Shown here piece after piece: positions 58,031 to 64,000 of a stretch of DNA of 64,000 bases. The translations under genes were made by a program, and so were the position numbers. The stretch comes from Pseudomonadota bacterium (GTDB lineage Bacteria; Bdellovibrionota; Bacteriovoracia; Bacteriovoracales; Bacteriovoracaceae): NCBI GenBank assembly GCA_027487515.1, contig JAIYDL010000005.1:1-64000 (forward strand), written 5' to 3'. How positions within the stretch are numbered: position 1 is the first letter of the stretch; every line of letters begins with the position of its first letter. The notes beneath the pieces were generated by a model. That model was not told where the DNA came from and made no database searches. It saw only the letters and a program-made list of their open reading frames with translations.

Positions 58031-58414
58031 CTATTCTTCGGCGTAAGAGCCAAGGTCAATGTCCGACGGAAGGACCTCGCAGCTTGGGAGGATGTAGGCC
58101 TTGTCTTTCGCAGAGAGCTCGAGGGCAAAGTCCTGAGGTACCTTGAGTGGCACCTCTTTGTTGACCTGGTAGTGGTAGGACTGGTTCATCATTTTAACTT
58201 TGGTGATGAGATCCTGAGTGATGGCGTCACCCCCGAAAGTCGATTTAAGGAGCTCCGGCAGGTTACCGCCGCTCCTCACCTTTACGAAGAACTGGGCCCC
58301 GGCTTCGGCACGGATCTGGTTGCTTTCATCGATGAAGCAACTTCCGGTCTCCGCCAGCGCGCTAACGGTAAGAGCAACGGAGCAAAACAGAATGGAAACC
58401 TTGATTTTTTTCAT
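58031..58414 (-). CDS. small secreted protein of unknown function
   Basis: Starting at ATG 58414 gives 127 residues with a signal peptide (MKKIKVSILFCSVALTVSALAE). The longer frame to 58450 would use a TTG and add a charged tail. Two cysteines (SCFIDE, PSCEVL) may form a disulfide. No family is recognised. A 7-bp hairpin GTGTCTA/TAGACAC at 58475-58493 lies upstream. Shine-Dalgarno is weak. Confidence 0.55.
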   Translation of the reverse strand: MKKIKVSILFCSVALTVSALAETGSCFIDESNQIRAEAGAQFFVKVRSGGNLPELLKSTFGGDAITQDLITKVKMMNQSYHYQVNKEVPLKVPQDFALELSAKDKAYILPSCEVLPSDIDLGSYAEE

Positions 58415-58604
58415 GAGGATCTGATCGGAGATCTCGGCCATTTTCTTCAATCAATTTCTCCCCCGGCTCCGGGAGTGTCTAAACCGTAGACACCCCCATC
58501 GGAACTGGTACGAACTTTTTTCAGGTGTCTTCGGATCTTCGACCCTTTGGCCTTGGAGGGGTCTGGCACCCCGATTGCTTACTGAATGGAAACGGGAGAT
58601 CACC

Positions 58605-59339
58605 ATGTCGACGCACCAGAATCATTCACCCATCCTTGGCCTTCTCGCAGCGTTTGCTTTAGTGGGGACGTACAACGCCGTCGTCATCAACGCAGACACG
58701 AGCATCCAAGCTGGGCCTCATTCAAGTAAGCGCTTGGATGAGATCTACGGAGTGACTCTCCCCGGGAGAGATCTCGCAGGCTCGAAGGCTTGGACGAAGC
58801 TGAGTGCAAAAGACGATCCGGCACCATCACCCACGGTGAAACGGGCCCTGCCAAGCACCGAAAGGGAAGAACAGGACGAACCGGCCCCGGCCATCACGGC
58901 AGATCTCGTGCTCCCCCTAACGGAAGCCTTGAATCCCACGCGCTGGCCTAAACCGCTCCCGAGCTCGGACTTTCAAGGAACCATCACCACCACCAACGGA
59001 GTCATTGAAAATCTCACCGTCTCTCTCCCCGGAGTAGAGGAAATCTCAGTCACCTATGCGGAACTGACCGGGAATGTTTTTCAGTACGACTATGAGGGGA
59101 TGGTCTACTCGGGCCTCATGTACCAGGCCGATGAAAACGCCTACATCGTGACTCTCACGAATGGACCGCTCGAGGGAACGCGGCTCCGATTCTCTCACCT
59201 GCCACAAGCTGTGGCCCCCGCGGTGACTGCGGGTGCCTTCGGAGAAGAACAGTCGGTGCTGACTGAAGAGACTCCAGCACATTCCTCCGAAACTCTCCAA
59301 GCGAACGGTTTTGATATGGGCACTCAGGGAGTCCTGTAG
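58605..59339 (+). CDS. protein of unknown function with N-terminal hydrophobic segment
   Basis: A 244-residue protein starting at MSTHQNHSPILGLLAAFALVG with GGGAG upstream; an ATG 10 codons earlier is less favoured. One hydrophobic segment (about 8-25) is followed by a Pro/Glu-rich linker (about 75-115) and a small beta-rich domain (about 128-210: GTITTTNGVIENLTVSLPGVEE, YDYEGMVYSGLMYQ). It is probably anchored in the inner membrane or secreted. No family is recognised. alaS follows after 85 bases. Confidence 0.5.
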   Translation: MSTHQNHSPILGLLAAFALVGTYNAVVINADTSIQAGPHSSKRLDEIYGVTLPGRDLAGSKAWTKLSAKDDPAPSPTVKRALPSTEREEQDEPAPAITADLVLPLTEALNPTRWPKPLPSSDFQGTITTTNGVIENLTVSLPGVEEISVTYAELTGNVFQYDYEGMVYSGLMYQADENAYIVTLTNGPLEGTRLRFSHLPQAVAPAVTAGAFGEEQSVLTEETPAHSSETLQANGFDMGTQGVL

Positions 59340-59424
59340 CCGCAGCGCAACTTCCTTGTTTCGCTAGCAGCAAACCAGGGCCTATGGTAACCTTTTGAGG
59401 CAATTTTAACTCTCAAGAGGATCT

Positions 59425-62037
59425 ATGCGCGCTCAAGAAATCCGAAATGCCTTCTCCAGTTACTTCACCCGGAACGGTCATCAGAAACATAAATCTTCGA
59501 GCCTCGTTCCCCATAACGATCCGACGCTTCTGTTCGCGAACGCGGGGATGAACCAGTTCAAAGATTTTTTCACCGGGAAAGCGAACCCGACCAACCGGAG
59601 GGCGGTGACGATCCAGAAGTGTGTCCGGGCCGGGGGGAAGCATAATGACCTCGAAAACGTCGGCTTCACAGCGCGGCACCATACTTTTTTTGAGATGCTC
59701 GGGAACTTCTCCTTCGGCGACTACTTCAAGCAAGACGCCATCCGGTTCGCCTGGGAACTCCTGACCGTCGAGCTGAAGATTCCGAAAGAGAAACTCCTCG
59801 TCACTGTCCATGAGTCGGACGACGAGGCCTTAAACATCTGGCACTTTGAGATGGGATTGCCGCGGGAGAGGATCTTTAAACTCGGTGACAAGACGAACTT
59901 TTGGGAAATGGGGGACGTCGGTCCTTGCGGGCCCTGCACGGAGATCTTCTTCGACCACGGCCCAGAGCGAGCGGCAGGGATTCAACCGGGTCAACAGGAG
60001 ATCGACGACGAGGGCCGCTACGTGGAGATCTGGAACCTCGTCTTCATGCAGTACGAGAAGTACAAAGAAGGCGACGAGATCAAGCGGAAACTTCTCCCGA
60101 AGCCCTCGGTGGACACCGGTGCGGGCCTCGAGCGCGTGACCGCCGTGATCCAGGGCAAATACTACAACTATGACACGGACATCTTCGCGCCGATCATGGA
60201 AGCGATCGGGAAACTCTCTGGGAAGAACTACTACACGACGTCTTCGGAGTCGGAGAAAGGCTCATTCCGGGTGGTGGCCGACCACATCCGTTCGGCCACC
60301 ATGCTCATCACGGACGGAGTCATTCCTTCCAACGACGGGCGGGGCTACGTGCTCCGAAGAATCATCCGCCGCGCCGTTCGTCACCTCTCACTCCTCGGGC
60401 TCAAGGACGTAAGCTTCTTCAGGCTCATCCCAGCGGTGGTAGAGTCCCTGGGTGAAGAGTATCCGGACAACGCTTCGAACGTCGCTCTCGCCGAGAAGCT
60501 CCTACGGCTCGAAGAAGAAAAGTTCCGGAAGACTCTCGACACGGGCCTGGCCCTCATCAATGAAGAACTCGCCAAGCTCCCGCGGGGGCAGAAACTCGCC
60601 GGCGACGTCGCTTTCAAGCTCTACGATACCTTCGGATTCCCCCTCGACCTCACCGAGGTGATCCTCCGGGAAAAAAACCTCGAGCTCGACTCGGCGGGCT
60701 TCGAGGCGGCGATGGCGAAGCAAAAGGAGCTCTCGAAGAAGAGCTCCAAGTTCGCGGTGAAAGAGGACAACGTAAAAGTTTTCTACGGCATCAAAGAGAA
60801 GCACGGCGAGACCGTCTTCACGGGATACGAAGAGGTCACGAGGAGCGCAAAACTCATCGCGAAGGAAGAGGTCGATGGGTTGTTCTACCTTGTCTTCGAC
60901 AAAACTCCGTTCTACGGAGAGGGCGGTGGGCAGGTCGGAGACAAAGGAGAAATTCACTCGAGCGAAGGAAAACTCGCATCGGTGTCGGACACCCAGAAAC
61001 CGGTCGACGGTCTTCACGTCCACGTTTCTCCGGACGCCGATGCCCTCACCGTTGGTGAGCAGTACACGCTCAAGGTCAACCATCTCGAACGAGAGCTGAC
61101 CAAACGAAACCATTCTGCCACTCACCTCCTCCAGAGCGCCCTCATGAAGGTGCTGGGACCCCACGTGAAGCAAGCGGGCTCGTCGGTCGGGCCCGATCGC
61201 CTGCGCTTCGACTTCACACACTCTGAAGGGTTGAGGCCCGAGGAGATCGCCAGAGTGGAAGCGCTCGTGAATGCTTCCGTGGCCCTGTCTCTACCAGTGT
61301 CCGCGGCACAGATGACCAAGGATGAAGCCACGAAGAAAGGCGCCATGGCCCTCTTCGGTGAGAAATACGGTGACCGAGTCCGCGTTCTCACCATGGGGGA
61401 GGTCTCCTGCGAACTCTGCGGTGGGACTCACGTCTCCAACACCGGCGAGATCGGTCTCTTTAAAATCCTCATGGAAACCTCCCTCGCGTCTGGGGTGCGC
61501 CGGATCGAGGCCATCACGTCGAACACCGCCGTGGACTACCTTCTGCAGCGGTCAAAGATCCTCGGCGACGTCGAGAAGCTCTTCGCTGCCAAGGACGAGA
61601 GAGTGCTCGAGAAGATCACTGCCCTACAAGCGGACGTCCGAGAGAAAGGAAAGCAGCTCGAGGCCCTGAACGATAAGCTCCAGGCCTTCGAGTCGGAGAC
61701 TCTCTTCACGGATCAACGGCCAGCGAACGGGGGTCTGACGCTCACCATCGCCAAGGCCCCGAGTGCGGACCCGGCGAACATGCGAAAGCTCGGAGACATT
61801 TTTGTCGATAAGTTCCCGAAGGGGATTCTCTTCCTTTACGCCGTAGAAGCAGACAAAGTGTCCTTCATCCTCAAAACGAACCGGTTGAACACGGGCATCG
61901 ACTGTTCTGCGACGCTGAAACAGGTCATGCCCTTGGTCCAGGGCCGGGGAGGCGGGAAGGCCGACAATGCCCAGGGGTCGGGGGACGCCGGAAAACTTAA
62001 TGAGCTTCTGAAGGCCGTCACGGAAGTGCTGGCGTGA
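59425..62037 (+). CDS. alaS: alanine-tRNA ligase
   Basis: This 870-residue enzyme charges tRNA-Ala. Class-II motifs are present at the N-terminus (NAGMNQFKDFF, FTARHHTFFEMLGNFSFGDYFK). The editing domain has NHSATHLL (HxxxH) and CELCGGTHV (CxxxH), and the C-terminal oligomerisation/DHHA1 domain ends RGGGKADNAQGSG. AGAGGA precedes the ATG. The downstream transporter gene starts inside its stop codon (GTGA). Confidence 0.98.
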   Translation: MRAQEIRNAFSSYFTRNGHQKHKSSSLVPHNDPTLLFANAGMNQFKDFFTGKANPTNRRAVTIQKCVRAGGKHNDLENVGFTARHHTFFEMLGNFSFGDYFKQDAIRFAWELLTVELKIPKEKLLVTVHESDDEALNIWHFEMGLPRERIFKLGDKTNFWEMGDVGPCGPCTEIFFDHGPERAAGIQPGQQEIDDEGRYVEIWNLVFMQYEKYKEGDEIKRKLLPKPSVDTGAGLERVTAVIQGKYYNYDTDIFAPIMEAIGKLSGKNYYTTSSESEKGSFRVVADHIRSATMLITDGVIPSNDGRGYVLRRIIRRAVRHLSLLGLKDVSFFRLIPAVVESLGEEYPDNASNVALAEKLLRLEEEKFRKTLDTGLALINEELAKLPRGQKLAGDVAFKLYDTFGFPLDLTEVILREKNLELDSAGFEAAMAKQKELSKKSSKFAVKEDNVKVFYGIKEKHGETVFTGYEEVTRSAKLIAKEEVDGLFYLVFDKTPFYGEGGGQVGDKGEIHSSEGKLASVSDTQKPVDGLHVHVSPDADALTVGEQYTLKVNHLERELTKRNHSATHLLQSALMKVLGPHVKQAGSSVGPDRLRFDFTHSEGLRPEEIARVEALVNASVALSLPVSAAQMTKDEATKKGAMALFGEKYGDRVRVLTMGEVSCELCGGTHVSNTGEIGLFKILMETSLASGVRRIEAITSNTAVDYLLQRSKILGDVEKLFAAKDERVLEKITALQADVREKGKQLEALNDKLQAFESETLFTDQRPANGGLTLTIAKAPSADPANMRKLGDIFVDKFPKGILFLYAVEADKVSFILKTNRLNTGIDCSATLKQVMPLVQGRGGGKADNAQGSGDAGKLNELLKAVTEVLA

Positions 62038-63749
62038 AGCTCGCACTACTCGCACTCTTAGTCATCAGCTGTGCCTGCACGAAGCGAGGACAGAACTCAG
62101 ACCAAATCGACATCTCTCTCAGCGCAGATATTTCGACGCTTGATCCGGCCAACTGTTACGATACGATTTGTTTTCAGCCCTTGATGCAGGTCTACGAGAC
62201 TCTTTACGAGATCGAGTACCTCAAGCGACCGTATACCCTGCGACCCCTTCTCGCGGATGGGTTCCCGGCCGTGTCAACGAACCGACTGAAGTACACCTTC
62301 AAAATCAAGAAAGGAATCCGCTATCATCCCTCGGAACTCCTCCCAAAAGATCGGGAGGTGACGGCGCAGGACTTCGTCAACCAGATCAAGCGGCTGGCCT
62401 TTCAGGGTACGAGGTCCCAGGGCCTGTGGCTCGTCGACCAGAAGATAAAAGGTCTCAGCGAATGGCGCGAAAAAGTCGGAACGAACCTCGAAAAGTTCTT
62501 CCAGGAACCGATCAGCGGTGTGTCCGCACCGGACGACAGAACTCTCGTAATTGAGCTCCTGAGGCCCTACCCGCAGCTCCTCTGGGCCATGGGCATGAGC
62601 TTCACCTCCCCCGTGCCAGAGGAGGCGATCCGGCGTGCGCAGAACGACCTCCGGGATAAGTTCGTCGGCACGGGGCCCTACATCATCACGAGGTACAATC
62701 CCTCCCAAGAAGTGGTGCTGACGAAGAATGAAGCCTACACTGCGAGCGTTTACCCCTCGCAGGGCGATCGCTTCGCTCATGAAAAAGGTCTTCTGAAAGA
62801 TGCCGGCGCCAGACTACCGTTCGTGAAAAATGTGCACTTCCGGGTGATCGAAGAAACCCAGACGGAGTGGCTCAACTTCATGGCCCGCAAAATCGACCTG
62901 GTCAACCTCATGAAAGATCAGTATCCGCTGGCACTGACACCAGAAGGGAAGCTCAAGCCAGAGATCACGAAGGAGAGCATCAACCTCCAGGCGTCACCGA
63001 CTCTGATCTATTGGTGGATCTCGTTCAACATGAAGGACCCTCTCCTCGGGAAGAACCTGAACCTCCGGAAGGCCATCGCTTACGGAGTTAACATTGATAA
63101 GTACATCGAGCTCTTTACCTACAACATCGCCCAGAAGGCGAACTCGATCTATCCTCCAGGGATCGCTGGGTACTCGCCCTCGAGGGACCTGCCCTACAAG
63201 TATGACCTTCCTCTCGCCAAGGAGTACCTCAAGAAGGCCGGGTTTCCGAATGGGAAGGGCCTTCCGAAGCTGATCTACGACGTCCGAGGGGCCGACACGC
63301 GCAAGCGCCAAATGGGGGAGTTCGTCCAGCAGGAGCTGAGGAATCTCGGGATCGAAGTCGAAGTGCGCCTCAACACGTTCCCTGCTTTCCTCGAGAAGTC
63401 CCGGAGCGGAGATCTGCAGTTTTGGCAAGGCGGCTGGGTGCTCGACTATCCGGACGCCGAAAATGTTCTTCAGCTCCTGACCACAGCACACTTCCCACCG
63501 GGACCAAACTCTTCCCAGTACTCGAACCCGGAGTACGATCGACTGTTCAATGAACTTCGGGAGCTCGAGGACGGGGATCGGAAGTTCGAATTGATGCGAA
63601 ACCTCGAAGACATCATCCACCGGGATCTGCCCTGGACGATGCAGTACTACTCCCGGAACTACATCCTCTACCACGATTACTTAAAGAACTTCCGCTACTC
63701 GGACATTATCTATAACAATGTCAAATACCTCCGAGTTGTGGGGAAGTAG
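62034..63749 (+). CDS. ABC-transporter substrate-binding lipoprotein (OppA/DppA type)
   Basis: This 571-residue protein belongs to the family-5 solute-binding proteins, which capture peptides or nickel. The N-terminus MKLALLALLVISCAC has a lipobox with Cys13. The core shows SLSADISTLDPAN, LADGFPAVSTNRLKYTFKIKKGIRYHPS and VGTGPYIITRYNPSQEV. It starts with GTG overlapping the alaS stop. No permease or ATPase gene lies in the window, so the transporter is incomplete here. Confidence 0.87.
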   Translation: MKLALLALLVISCACTKRGQNSDQIDISLSADISTLDPANCYDTICFQPLMQVYETLYEIEYLKRPYTLRPLLADGFPAVSTNRLKYTFKIKKGIRYHPSELLPKDREVTAQDFVNQIKRLAFQGTRSQGLWLVDQKIKGLSEWREKVGTNLEKFFQEPISGVSAPDDRTLVIELLRPYPQLLWAMGMSFTSPVPEEAIRRAQNDLRDKFVGTGPYIITRYNPSQEVVLTKNEAYTASVYPSQGDRFAHEKGLLKDAGARLPFVKNVHFRVIEETQTEWLNFMARKIDLVNLMKDQYPLALTPEGKLKPEITKESINLQASPTLIYWWISFNMKDPLLGKNLNLRKAIAYGVNIDKYIELFTYNIAQKANSIYPPGIAGYSPSRDLPYKYDLPLAKEYLKKAGFPNGKGLPKLIYDVRGADTRKRQMGEFVQQELRNLGIEVEVRLNTFPAFLEKSRSGDLQFWQGGWVLDYPDAENVLQLLTTAHFPPGPNSSQYSNPEYDRLFNELRELEDGDRKFELMRNLEDIIHRDLPWTMQYYSRNYILYHDYLKNFRYSDIIYNNVKYLRVVGK

Positions 63750-63852
63750 GAAAGGACGACCTCTTTCGTCGGAGAAGGCTACGGCCCTGGGCCCCGTAAA
63801 CTTCTGCCGGTGTCCGACGATAAGCCAAAAGGAATCACCCTGCGAGGATCCG

Positions 63853-64000
63853 ATGAAGGCCCTGACCCTCTTTTTATTTTTCCTCTTCTCACACGAGATT
63901 CACGCACGTTCTTACGTCATCTTTAGCCTCGCCCAGGACCTCCCGATGGGGTTCGAGAACGAAGTGGTTCGAAAGAACTACTACGTGAACCTTGGGACCG
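63853..64000 (+). CDS. secreted protein of unknown function, cut by the right edge
   Basis: An open frame from ATG 63853, with GAGGA upstream, gives a signal peptide (MKALTLFLFFLFSHEIHA) and a start of a mature protein (SYVIFSLAQDLPMGFENEVV, RKNYYVNLG). The frame is still open at the window end after 49 codons. The NYYVN segment recalls SH3-like envelope proteins, but too little is visible to assign a family. Confidence 0.55.
   Translation, partial: MKALTLFLFFLFSHEIHARSYVIFSLAQDLPMGFENEVVRKNYYVNLGT

Overview
This window reads as one contiguous piece of a Gram-negative bacterial chromosome with a moderate GC content and densely packed genes. Secreted and outer-membrane-type proteins, two flagellins, a Tad/Flp pilus locus, a menaquinol-type bc complex and several families I associate with Bdellovibrio-like bacteria together suggest Bdellovibrionota (order Bdellovibrionales or a relative). 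That assignment is inference; no 16S gene lies in the window. I see no insertion sequence, prophage, CRISPR array or other sign of recent transfer.

Left edge (1-1050): on the minus strand a tRNA-Ala(TGC) with its own promoter is followed by a boxA-like antitermination site. This looks like the front of a 23S rRNA unit lying to the left, but no 16S gene precedes it. 1051-7273 (minus): a respiratory operon encoding a HEAT-repeat membrane protein, a Rieske protein, a b6-type cytochrome b, a subunit-IV-type protein and a membrane-anchored octaheme cytochrome c. 7350-12387: poorly known envelope proteins, a probable transmembrane HTH regulator, and a free-standing FliG C-terminal domain.

12381-22259 (minus): a housekeeping block, glmU, then a tightly coupled run of glmS, uvrD/pcrA, an AsmA-like gene, mtnA, a Ppx/GppA gene and a degenerate cNMP-binding-domain gene. 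22479-24908 (plus): lon with a strong terminator. 24983-27331 (plus): a Tat-exported propeller-like protein, CheY, a CheX-like phosphatase and a small membrane protein.

27335-37873 (minus) is the most unusual part. A Tad pilus operon (flp pilin, TadE-like pseudopilins, prepilin peptidase, CpaB, secretin, a CpaE-CpaF fusion ATPase, TadB) is followed by a YD-repeat secreted protein behind a near-consensus sigma-28-type promoter. Then come three very small secreted proteins, two of them related to each other and each preceded by a sigma-54-type -24/-12 element. Two of these three fall below usual annotation length.

38347-47313: unknown secreted proteins, a degenerate RmlD-like reductase, two flagellins, a GNAT enzyme, a tandem pair of paralogous secreted four-cysteine-repeat proteins and a UbiB/AarF kinase. 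47398-64000: greA, recG, an FHA-like protein, an alpha/beta hydrolase, a secreted TIM-barrel-like protein, a divergent RelA/SpoT-fold protein, pgpA, recA, recX, a nitroreductase, alaS, an oligopeptide-binding lipoprotein and a gene cut by the right edge.
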